Part shown: positions 27,101 to 37,310 of the stretch, piece by piece | Numbering within the stretch: the stretch's first letter is position 1 | How the letters are laid out: the number at the start of each line of letters is the position of its first letter | Source: Neurospora tetraspora | Lineage: Eukaryota > Ascomycota > Sordariomycetes > Sordariales > Sordariaceae | Length of the DNA stretch: 64,000 nucleotides | Assembly (NCBI RefSeq): GCF_033439725.1 | Contig: NW_026944383.1 | Location: 6,014,001-6,078,000 of the forward strand | Reading direction: 5' to 3' | Program-made: the position numbers and the translations under genes | Notes under the pieces: model-generated | Database searches by the model: none | What the model was told of the DNA's origin: nothing | Seen by the model: only the letters and a program-made list of their open reading frames with translations

Positions 27101-29344
27101 GTTGGGGGAGGATTTTGGTGAATGGAGCCATAACCACAACCTGCAGCTCGATGGTTGAAATAAAATGAGCTGGGCAAGGTGAGAGCAATCTTTCGGAAAG
27201 CCTCATGAGGCAATGTTCAGGACGATCACCTTCGTGTTTTTGCGTTGGGGTTGCAACCATATGAAGAGTACAATGTCGATGATGATCGGTGTCGGCGTGG
27301 TCATGCAGGTGGTGTTCAACCAGGCTGTGCTTGTGAACGTGGTTGTACGTAACGGGAGATTGGTCGAGATGCTGACCACGGTGTGCGGTAGGGAGCAACA
27401 GAAAAATATGAGATCGGTGCCAGTCAAGCAGTCAGTATGTGCTGGTCGCGGAGAGTAGTCAGAATATTGGGGCAAGGAGATGTCTTGTCAGGAAACAGAG
27501 TAAATGTAGCGCCTCAGATAAAGGAGTGACAAATGTTATGAGAGACCGTGAAAAGACGCTGCATGCTGGAGGTAGAGGAAGTCCAGACAAACCAGGAGCG
27601 ATCGTGGTTCTCGCTCTTGAAATCGCCAGGCGCTACCATAACACGTGATTGGATGTCGGATAGGAATCCAACAACGCCGCCTATTCATGGATAGACAGAG
27701 GTAGTAAGTGCAGATATGGGTATTGCGTACGCGGCCTCCTTGAACACCTCGGCCTTCGAATTAACAACCTCCCGTGATGAAATGATGTTGCTAGAATGAA
27801 CTGAGGAGCAGTGTCCTCGGAAAGTTGAGTGTAGCGAGCCTGAAAAGAGTGACAGACCAGTGAACCGAAGAACATAGCAAAGATACTCGTGAATTGCGAT
27901 TACGCATGACGGGCGTGAGCCGGCACTGCATCTTTAAGCTGTTTATTGAAGGACGTACTCGGGACACAAAGGGTTAAAGACGTTAAGCCTGAAATAAATT
28001 ATCAGTGGCAGGCGTGATCGGGGAGTAGAACTCGCTGCATGGGGGGTTTGGGGAGATATCAAAAGCTATAGGCACATCATGAATGTCTTTGACTCAACCG
28101 ACAAAAGCAGCGGTGTGAAGTAGAAAGGAATTCTACCCTCTAAAACAAATTCCAAACGTAGGGCATGTGAGAGCAGGCTATCATCTGCATTGAGAGATGT
28201 GTAAGATAACATGATACTCGCGATGAAGACCCAGGATATAGCCGAAGCTGGAGTCTTCAGAAGAAAACTATGTCTTCTATACGTTCAGCGAGATGGCTGG
28301 AAGATAGATCTAATATCATTGTCTTTGGGTATGCATAGACCGGACAAACATCGGGGGAATCTAGCCAGATGAACGTGTTCACTGCTGGAAAGACTGGTTA
28401 GATGTTGGGCTGTCTGATAGACCAAGTGAGTGCCACAAGCTTGCAACCTGGGTGTTTCTTCCAGGAAGATGCCATATCCCCAGCCTGAACAACGCGCCGC
28501 AAGTTTGAATGTAAGGGGCAGTGGGATCAGTGATCCTAAAGCGTCGTAGCTGCGGAACGTAATGAAATAGGTCACTGACTGGGTAGTCCTATTTTTGTGG
28601 CTTTCCTAGACGAGTGTTTGAAATAGAGGTATTGTATATAGGTCTGTTCGAGCCTGTTTCCTCAACCATGGTATGCTGTACTGGTCCACGGCTCGGATGA
28701 AGGTCGTTGTGAAAGTTGTCAAGGCTATACATCAGTGTACATGGACGAGTTGTCATCAGAGCCATGGTGACGTTTCTCCACGACCACGAGTTACCCGTGT
28801 ATACCGGAGGACACTCAGCCGTTTGGGTACCGGTACAGGACTCGCCAAACCCTAATGATTTGGAGATAATATCATGTACACGTGTGTGGCGTCCGCAACA
28901 GGCGGGTGATTGTTTCGGTCTCTGGTGCTCCAGAAGCTTTTCATCTGAAAAATGTAGTTAGATCAAAAGGTAGGGGTGAAAGCCGGCTTGACTGCGATGC
29001 CACCAACGTCCCGTAACAAAGGGTTCAATAGCATCTATAGGCGTCTTCGAGTGCAGTTGGCACTCGAGCGGGAAAATGATAATGGGCAAGTTACTGTTGG
29101 TCGTGCTTCGCCTATCTGTTCATGAAAGCGGCTTCTGGAAGCAAAGGATGAAGTTCACAGACAAAGACGTACAAGGATGAAAGCCACAAATGTGGTTGCA
29201 CAGTTCCCGTCCGGGATCATATGGCATTGATGCTTCGATTGCGCGAGATAACGAGCCGCTTTCCTTTTGTCCTAGACTATTCCATGGCCCAATACTCGTT
29301 GGACAAACCATTTCTGGTAGGCACAATGAGATAGTCCCCTCCGT

Positions 29345-30546
29345 TCACACCCTCCCTCCTAGATGTGTGATGTTCTCCCTGATGGCATCGGTTAACTCTC
29401 CCTGCTCAGTGCAAGCGTAGCGGAAGGTTTGGTACCACGCCTTTGGGTGAGGCATCGGCAGTTCCACGATGTCCTCAGGTTCGACATTCCCGCTCTGCAG
29501 ATATACAGCAATGAGCGGGAAGAAGTAGCGTGCTAAATGATAGTCTATGACAACATTAGTAACTCTTCAGATACATAACATGTTTGAAGGTACTTACGAA
29601 CTGGTAGTGCCATTTCGCTCCATGGGTCTGCTGATAGTATCGGGGCGGACAATCGACGATGCTCCTTATCCAAACGGCGCTCCTTAGAGGTACTTAAAGA
29701 AGCTCTCCTCGGACTCAGGTGATCTGTTGCATGCCTGGGTACCTCCAATGGCTCCGGGGCGTCTTTTGGAATGGCCTTTCTTAGCTCTGCCTGGGAAAAG
29801 TACTTGGTAATGAGACGACCTTGAGGTTTTCCGGGCGACCATGCTTTCGCAGCGTATCTGAGTTTCTGACCCATCTTATCCATCACCACCTCTTGGGGGG
29901 CTGGACTATCGCCGCTTGCTGAACTCTCGCTGAATTTCCGGAGATCGACTGCCTTAACCAAACATCCTTGAAAGATATGCTTTCCATAAAGCTCCTGGGC
30001 TTTTCGTCGACCTATACCAATCTGCTGACGCACGACTCGTACTGGTGATGGGAGCGCTGCTGAAGGTATTGATGTCGGTAACGCTGATGTCAAACCCGTG
30101 GGCATCGACTGGCGGCGCCCCATACCCGCAGGAGTGCTAGTAGGTGAAAGCTGGGAATCGGGAAGCCCGTACAGGAGGTGGTTGCGAGTCCGAGCTGCCA
30201 AGGTAGGAGGAGGTGAGTAGTCGTTATACGGGCGCTCTCGTGACGGTGGACTTTGCTCGGGGATTGGAGGCAGCAGCTGAACGGAGTCTCTGCGAGCCTG
30301 AGATGGTCTCCGCTGGTCGAGACTGTCCAGCATTGCTCGTTCGTGTCGCCTCATCCCTTGGTCCAGCCCTGGCGTGGTAGGATGAAGGGGACTAGGGAGA
30401 CTATGGGTCCTCAGGGCTGGCGCGAATATAGACAGACGACGACGCGGAGAACGAGGAGGTGGTCTCGTGCTTCCAGGCGACCCATGGCGCAATGGTTCAA
30501 TCCGCACTGGCTCCAGTTTCGGTCGTGTTCTGGTCTGGGTCTCCAT
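29345..30546 (-). CDS. unrecognised fungal protein, disordered N-terminus, folded C-terminus
   Basis: Two exons on the minus strand: 30546-29598 and 29544-29345, separated by a 53-nt GT-AG intron (donor GTAAGT, branch TACTAAT, acceptor CATAG), giving 382 residues. Residues 1 to about 180 are rich in Pro, Arg and Ser and look disordered. A lysine/aromatic-bearing stretch follows (GRRKAQELYGKHIFQGCLVK). The spliced C-terminus reads HYHLARYFFPLIAVYLQSG and ends in GGRV, so the intron removes an otherwise odd tail. I do not recognise a family or motif that gives a function. It is divergently arranged with GWT1, about 1.04 kb between start codons. An unspliced reading would end at 29545 with about 17 different residues. 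Confidence 0.75.
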
Positions 30547-31585
30547 GGTGACTAGCTGGCTGTGTTGGTTTGAGTTTTGATAGTCTCAACGATGCACAGA
30601 TGGTTCGAGGTCCAGTTCCTAGTATATGACTCTCAGTGTGTCTGGTGCACATCGGCCAAGAGGTTGTTGGTAGTTTGTTGGTGAGGACATGGTAATGATA
30701 ACGGACGCATCCATCCTCTTTTGTCTTTTGTCGTCCTGCGTCTGTCTTTCTTGACAAGGGACAGAGTGAAAGAAAGGAGCTGCTTTGATTCACGGAGCCC
30801 GTTGAGTCAGATGCAGTCCTGCAAGACAAAGCTCCTCGGTGATATATCGCCTACGGGCAGATATTGAACAAAGACAAAAGGATGTGTGAAAATTCTGAGC
30901 TGTGAAATGTCAGTCGCAACATGCCGAGCTATCTCTCAGCTTACCGCTGCAATGGGACACGGCCGAACAAAGAAAGACGGGGAGGCGCCATCAGAATGTG
31001 GAACCGAGGAGAACATGTTGGGAAGCGAGGTTGAGCTTCTGACTCTGTTCTCGCCATTCGGCAAACCAACCGGATTGTGAGACAAAGGCGCCAAGGTTGC
31101 AAACGATGAAGGCTAGAGCATGTGAAGATGAAGTTGGTGATGTCAAAGATGGTGATGTTGAAGTTGGTGTTTATGATAGACAGGCACCAGGCCCCCTGTA
31201 AGCCTCAAATGCACAGTTGTCTGTGCTGCTGGACGGGCCCGCTGTAGGGTGACCCCAGGCCGTTGGGCTTGGTCTTGGCACCTTCAAGCTCCCTCCACGA
31301 TTGGTTGACGTCGTCGGACAACGGCCTCTGGAAGGCTGAGACCAGCTGGGAAACTTGCAACTTGTCATCGCGAGGCTGTTGTTTGACACTTTTCCCCCAG
31401 ACATCATCACTACTCATTCTGACAACTTCTGGTTGCCGCCACCAGTTCAAAACCAAGAGGGCCAATCACTTCCCGGAGAAATGTGTCGCTAGCCGTCGAG
31501 CTTCACCCTTCCCCATCTCCTACGACCGCCCATCACCTCCCGTCATTCTCGAACGTCGGTACCTTATTGCGCACGTCGAACGGCT
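30547..31585. promoter_or_regulatory. divergent intergenic region between the 382-aa gene and GWT1
   Basis: About 1.04 kb between two start codons on opposite strands. The GWT1-proximal part (31490-31585) is CT-rich on the plus strand, as expected of a leader. A 143-codon plus frame (31263-31694) overlaps the GWT1 first exon out of frame and is not considered real. No named site is assigned. Confidence 0.5.
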
Positions 31586-33197
31586 ATGGCTACCAACTCG
31601 ACAACAACCCAGAGCTACAAGCAGCTCAAAGAGGACTTTGTCTCAAACCTGTCAGGAGGCTCCGTTTCTGAAATCGCACAAGTCTGCGCCGTAGCACCTG
31701 TATGAAACAACACAATCCCGGGAGCATCGGAATGGGATGCTGCTGTCCGTGGCATCATATCACAAGTCGAATGACGGGAGCTAATCTCTGTCTCTCTCCT
31801 AGGTCGTTTCGCTCGTCTGGTCCGTCCTCCAAGCTCGACAATCCTTCTTCAGGCCCTACACACCACTAGGCTATGCCATCGACTTCCTCCTCAATGTCGG
31901 CGCTCTCCTGCTCTCAGTGACGCTATACTCCTCCGCGCCCCTGCTCCTCAACCTGCTTCTCCTTACAGTCGCCGCCTTTGTCTACATCGTCCCCGCCCAT
32001 ACCCGAAGGAAGAAGCCCCAGCTTCCTCCCAATGCCCAGTCCAAGAAGAGCTCCTCGGAGCAAACCCTCGGGGTCCTCTCCACCAAGCCCTTCTTGACCA
32101 ACTACCGCGGCAACATGCTTATCGTCACCTGCATCTGCATCCTCGCCGTTGACTTTCGTCTGTTCCCCCGCCGCTTCGCCAAGGTCGAGACATGGGGCAC
32201 TTCGTTGATGGACATGGGCGTCGGCGCCTTCGTCTTCTCGGCCGGCGTCGTCGCTTCGCGGCCGGTGCTCAAGGAGCGCGCCGAGGGCAAGGCCACACCC
32301 CTGAGCACCCGCCTCAAGACGTCGCTGCGCCACTCGCTGCCGCTCCTCGTGCTGGGCTTCATCCGCTTGTTGAGCGTCAAGGGGCTGGACTACGCCGAGC
32401 ACGTGACAGAGTACGGCGTGCACTGGAACTTCTTCTTCACTCTGGGCTTCCTGCCGCCCTTTGTCGCGCTGTTCCAGTCCGCGCTCAAGGTGGTTCCCTC
32501 GTACGCTGGCCTGGCCCTTCTTCTGGGTGTGGTGTATCAGGTCCTCTTGGAGACCACGTCGCTGAAGGCCTACATCTTGACCGGACCGCGAACCGATCTC
32601 TTGTCCATGAACAGGGAAGGCATCTTTAGCTTCTTTGGTTATCTAGCCATCTTCCTTGCCGGCCAAGACACCGGGATGCTCGTTCTCCCGCGGACCTTGA
32701 GCCGCACCAGCGGCTCCAACAAGATCAGCGGCACCGTCCAACGTAGGTCTCTCCTGCTCAACTTGGCCGCTCGGTCCCTCGTTTGGACAGCACTTTACTT
32801 CTTCGCGACCGATTATAAGTACGGCTTCGGCCTGACCGTGTCCCGCCGCATGGCCAACCTGCCGTACATGCTTTGGGTGGCCGCCTCCAACGCCGTCCTG
32901 CTTCTCGCCTTTTACCTTGTGGATGCGCTCCTTTTCCCTTCGTTCTACAGCGCTCAGGACGCCAAGACCGAGAAGGAGCTGTATGACACGGCGACGAGTA
33001 AGGTGCTGAGGGCGTATAACCGGAACGGACTGGCCGTCTTCTTGTTGGCGAACTTGTTGACGGGACTGGTCAATATGACGGTGCCAACGCTGGATGTCGG
33101 CCGGGTGGCAACGGTGGGGATATTGGTTGGATACATGGGTGTTTTGACGGCGGTGGCGGTTGGGTTGGATGTGTATAATGTTACGATCAAGTTGTGA
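31586..33197 (+). CDS. GWT1: GWT1/PIG-W, GPI-anchor inositol acyltransferase
   Basis: Two exons, 31586-31699 and 31803-33197 (103-nt intron, phase 0), giving 502 residues, close to the usual family length of about 500. Exon 1 encodes the short cytosolic/ER-lumenal N-terminus ending AQVCAVAP; exon 2 resumes at [16 protein letters not shown], a family hallmark, followed by many hydrophobic segments, in line with the roughly 13 membrane spans of GWT1. Typical landmarks include [60 protein letters not shown] and [21 protein letters not shown]1 acylates the inositol ring of glucosaminyl-phosphatidylinositol in the ER, an early step of GPI-anchor synthesis needed to deliver mannoproteins to the cell wall. 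The start is set by the conserved N-terminal exon and CT-rich leader. Confidence 0.96.
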
Positions 33198-33421
33198 GGA
33201 TATGCAGAGTGATTGTTTGCTGTAATGTTGATCAAGTCACATTGAGTAACGCCCCTCAAGGGGAGCCCACTAAAATTGGACATCTAACTTGAGTAGCTAA
33301 TGGTACCGTCTTTGTTGAAGTGTGGAAGAACTCATGTTGGTTGCCGTCGTGTAAATTTTGGAAATGAGTGTGCAAACGGAGGAAACTACTGAATACAAAG
33401 TCGACATGTACATCGAGGGAA

Positions 33422-33482
33422 CTGCCTAACATGCTATCTTGCGATTAGCAGGGCAGCGCGTTAACCACTCCGCCAAAGGGAC
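33422..33482 (-). tRNA. degenerate tRNA-Ser(GCU)-like sequence, 5' two thirds
   Basis: Reading the minus strand from 33482: a 7-nt acceptor-like start (GTCCCTT), then TGGCGGAGTGGTTAACGCG, which fits a Pol III A box and D arm. Next come CTGCC (33456-33452), the loop CTGCTA giving anticodon GCU, an 18-nt insert (33445-33428), the last loop A, and GGCAG (33426-33422), which pairs perfectly with CTGCC. The insert sits after position 37, exactly where nuclear tRNA introns occur. Downstream I find no convincing T arm (no GGTTCGA-type B box) and no complement of the acceptor strand, so this is probably a broken tRNA gene or tRNA-derived repeat fragment. Confidence 0.45.
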
Positions 33483-33976
33483 TAACCCGTTATTGAAGGT
33501 CACCTGCAACCCAGCGCTGTTCCTCGCAACGCAAGACAACATGTCGTGCAACAATTCAGCCGCAACCTATCTCCATGTTATAATTAAAAGCGTTTCTGGA
33601 AGAAGTCCTGTATGAACATCATCGTGCTGCTTTTTCTGGAATCTTTATGCTTCCTGACTTGAGTCAGGTCGCTGTGGCAACATGGCCATTTACGGGGGGG
33701 CCGTTCATTTTGAGATTATCAGGATGCTAGTCCAAGCTATGCAGTGGATCATCATCGATGTCCCAGGAAACCGCCTGGAGTTTGAAGAGCCGCCATGCGT
33801 GAAAGTAAGGTCAGTCAGGGTATCTGTTCATGCGTGAGAGTGGGCAATTGTTTCCTGACTTGATCTCCCTCAAAGTCCGATCTATGTATGTAGCAGCACA
33901 ACGTATGTAAGATATATATGGGGGTACGTACCACTCATATGTCCAATTACATACGCAAAGTGGTACAGTAAAGATC

Positions 33977-34301
33977 CCTGAAAGTGCAACCACCCCCAAG
34001 TGCAAAAACCCCCCAAAGTGCAAAAGAATCTGGCGGCCGGAATTGTTTTCCCATACAAAACCTGCAAACTGCAAAGTGCAAAGACTTTAGCCCGGATTTG
34101 TACCTATAGGGGTCTGATATTGGTGGAGAGGACACTTATACCCGGCTACCGGGGCTCTGAGGTCCCACTTTTCCGGTGCGACCGGGCGTTTTCTAGTGGC
34201 CGGAGGGGGGCTCTATAGTCTGTGCACCAGATCCTCCAAGTGCAAATACCTAGAAAGTGCAAAAGATTTTGGCAGCCCGGATTAGTTGCACTTTCAGGGG
34301 T
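33977..34301. repeat. inverted- and direct-repeat cluster, possible non-autonomous DNA element
   Basis: The outer ends CCCTGAAAGTGCAAC (33977-33991) and its exact reverse complement (34287-34301) bracket 325 bp. Inside, a roughly 52-bp unit beginning CCAAGTGCAAA occurs at about 33996-34047 and again at 34236-34287 in direct orientation with roughly nine differences. A third, partial copy starts near 34070 (AAAGTGCAAAGACTTTAGCC). The word AAGTGCAAA recurs throughout. A short MITE-like element or a decayed tandem array would both fit; no target-site duplication is obvious. Confidence 0.5.
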
Positions 34302-37300
34302 TGATACTGTATTCCCAGATGTTAAATTGGGATATGGGAGGCTGACACACCCGAACCTGCAAGCACTCTGCCCCTTACAGTAGCGAGTTTTGTACCTTTT
34401 TCGTAGGCCTTTGTTAGTTCTCCGCCCTAAACCCCGGACTTTAGGGTTTTCCATTTTCAGGTGTTCGCAGCTTTATGGTGGAATGTTGATGTACGAGTCG
34501 TGTGTAAATCCGGGGTCGGCAGCCGGTTGGGTGTTGGCTGGTCGCTTGCCCATTTCTGGATTCATTGAGATCTCGAAATATCGTATACATACCTCTACTG
34601 TATGCGCGCAGCGAGAGTTCCCGGCTGGTTGGGGCTCCAGACAAAGAAGGGTTCGATTGGAGCCGCATCCTGCAATCGTCGTTGAAGGACAAAAAGCGAT
34701 GATGGTAAAACGTTAGTAGGTTCTGACGTCTGACCCGGTAAACCGCGGTGACATCTAAAAAAAAAGTGCCATGCGACGGTGAATCAATTGGCTCGTGAAC
34801 GATACCTCCCTTTTTGGCACAAGTTCCTTCTGGCACCCGGTCTGATATCTGTCAATATGGGTAAGACCCAGGCCTGTGAGGTTCTCCTGCTGTCATACAA
34901 CGTCATTACAGATGTTTCATGAGTGAAAAGGGCAGGCAGCCACACACCATCCCCTTTCAAGGATGCGAATGTTGACCTGGAAAAAGAAGTTTGGCCGGTT
35001 CCATGGAAGAAAAGATCCCTGGAATATGGATCGATTGGCGATCAGTATCGTCCGAGAGGTCAATGCTTCCCAATGCTCCCTGATTCTCCTATGAAACGGG
35101 ATGGAAAGGGGATTCCAGTGTACGGGATTTTAATCTGGCGGTAAACATGGCTAACACGGCCATAGCTCGCGACGAGAGGCGTAGAAGGAAGGCGTTTTAA
35201 CGAGGGAAGCCCCTTTTGTCGCAGCCTCGCAATCACCGTCTCACCAGATGGGCTTTTGAGATGTTTTGAGTGGTTGAATTTGCGAATGTAGGCAGTATGT
35301 GAGAGCAACTGGCCGGTAGACATCGACGTCGGTTTGAAAGCGCGTGGAAGATGTGTGTTCGCTGCACATTCATGCACCTGCAAGTGCTGCAAGCTGCGAC
35401 CCTGACTGACCCTTGCGCTGGAGGATGAGCGATGCGTGAGAGTCTAGCCCGAATAGGACAAGCGCGTGGCCTTGGCTACCCTACTGGTACCCAAACCGCC
35501 AAACCACGGCCAAACGAACGTCGACAGTGACGGAGTTTCTCGACTTGGAGCCTTCAAGTTGAGTTGTACTGAAGCTGTGGAGTGCATTCGGATACGGCAG
35601 GGCCGGCCAGGAAATGCGTCACGTAGATCATTGGCTCAGATTTCGAAGGTCGGTAGCCTGGTCGGTAGCGTGGTTGTCTGGAGACGGTTGAAATTGGAAT
35701 GAGCGGAGCTGGTGAGAGAGAGTCATCTCCTATTCTGCTTGGGCTTGAGAGCCAAGTCGACGTCCAGGGTTGATGACTGGGCTGTGTCCAGCAGCGGGGG
35801 GTACGGAGATTTCTTGCATTTTGGTCTTTTTCGAGGTCGGTTGGAGTTGATGTGATAAGTGGGTGAGTGAGTGGGTTTTACGGATTGGAATCGAGATGAC
35901 GGCAATGCGCGGCCGGTGCATTGCCCAAACAATTCCTTTGTCTGTCCCAAAGTAGGTGGTCGCAGACTGAAACTCGCCAGATTCATGACATTCAATTCTC
36001 TGGAAGGAAATATCTTGACCAATTCGATATCAAGCAAGGGCTGCTGGATTGAACCCGTCACGATGCTTCCCGACCGTGGGATGGTAGCATTTGTGGGTCC
36101 TCAAGGTGCTGCATAGGCAAGCATTGAGCTGCAGGACCCTAGAGGTAAAATAAGAAGAATGAGATCAAATGCCGAGTCGGTCTTGTTGGGCTTGGATATG
36201 GAACTGTTGTCGCCAGTAAACATGCCAATGATGACAAAGGAGACATACAACTGTGATGGTTGACATGAGGTTGTGTGATTGTAAGATTGGTTCCATCCCG
36301 TTAGTTACGGCTGTGTAAAAGTAGTGGAGAAGGTACCTCTTCTCAGCGCCTGACGCGTCGGTGGGCATATGTACCCGATAGTGCTCCTGGTAACAGCAGC
36401 AACATGAATGCCCTGTCCGCCTGCACTGCGGGAATGATGCGCTAAATTGACGACGGCCGCTTGCACTTCCTTCATCCAGTTCTCAAATTGAAGTCAACAA
36501 CGCGACGCCTTTTCTACGCCCTCACCATCGATCACTTCCATTCGCATGCCCGGCCTCGACGGAGCAAGACGGTCATCGTACAGCAAAGTGTCGGGAATAC
36601 CCTCGGATCCGCCCGTCGCAGAGTCTCAGAGTCCAAAGTAAACAAGGACTCCCGGGCCCTGACTGCTGGGTCTTACTACCGCGTCGCCGACACATTGCAT
36701 CTGCAACACTTTGACAGGACGGGAGGCACTCAACCTCAACACCGGTTTGCGATACCCCTAATATACTCTGCGGAACTCAGGGGCCAAGACACCTCAGTAG
36801 CGACCCGGCTTCAATACGTAAGATTCAAATTTTAGTACTGCTAGAGAGGTCGGCTAGCAGGCGGTTGCTTAGTCTCTCTGGTTGGCTCTGTACGCAAACA
36901 GGCATTCGAACGTTTTTATTTAGTTGCATTGTGTTTCAAAGTGGGAGCCCGTCCCGGACGTGTCAAGCACCATCGTCGCTTTTTTTTTTTCTCTCCTCTC
37001 GCTTTCGTTTTTCCTTCCCACCATCCTCCCCGTCGACTCCCCCCCGTCCGGCCCAGGTTTCTGCTGGTACCAGACCAAATCGAGCAAGAACAAGCAGACC
37101 CCCCCCTGAGACCCAACTGGGACTGGGCAATCGCAGCGTTGGCCAAAGAGTACCAGCCGAAGCCAGCTCCTTGCCCACACACAACATCAAAACATTTGCC
37201 CAGCGCCTCTTCTAGTCGGTCCGCCGCTTCGCTTCGCACCTCGCTGTCCTCACCGGCGGTCACCCTCACCCCCCGTCTCCATCTCCTCTGCGCATCAGAG

Positions 37301-37310
37301 GGCAGATCAA

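Larger units (their letters stand above)
19580..29344. other. gene-poor stretch of about 9.8 kb
   Basis: No gene can be supported. Two short tandem repeats are present (20891-20924 and 21163-21182). The segment about 22.0-22.8 kb is GC-rich and therefore open in many frames on both strands, including a 260-codon minus-strand frame with no motif. The last kilobase is the 3' flank of the minus-strand gene that follows. Confidence 0.5.
33198..37310. other. 4.1-kb intergenic region with small repeats and a tRNA-like relic
   Basis: Between GWT1 and the kinase gene. It holds a tRNA-Ser-like block (33422-33482, minus) and an inverted-repeat/direct-repeat cluster (33977-34301). The kinase-proximal part (36.9-37.3 kb) has T- and CT-rich tracts that look like leader sequence. 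Frames such as 34390-34716 and 36461-36835 have no motif and no family resemblance. Confidence 0.55.

Noticed and set aside
36040-36065. Minus-strand GGGTTCAATCC resembling a tRNA B box
   Set aside because: The flanking bases do not pair as a T stem and no anticodon arm or A box is found at the right distance.
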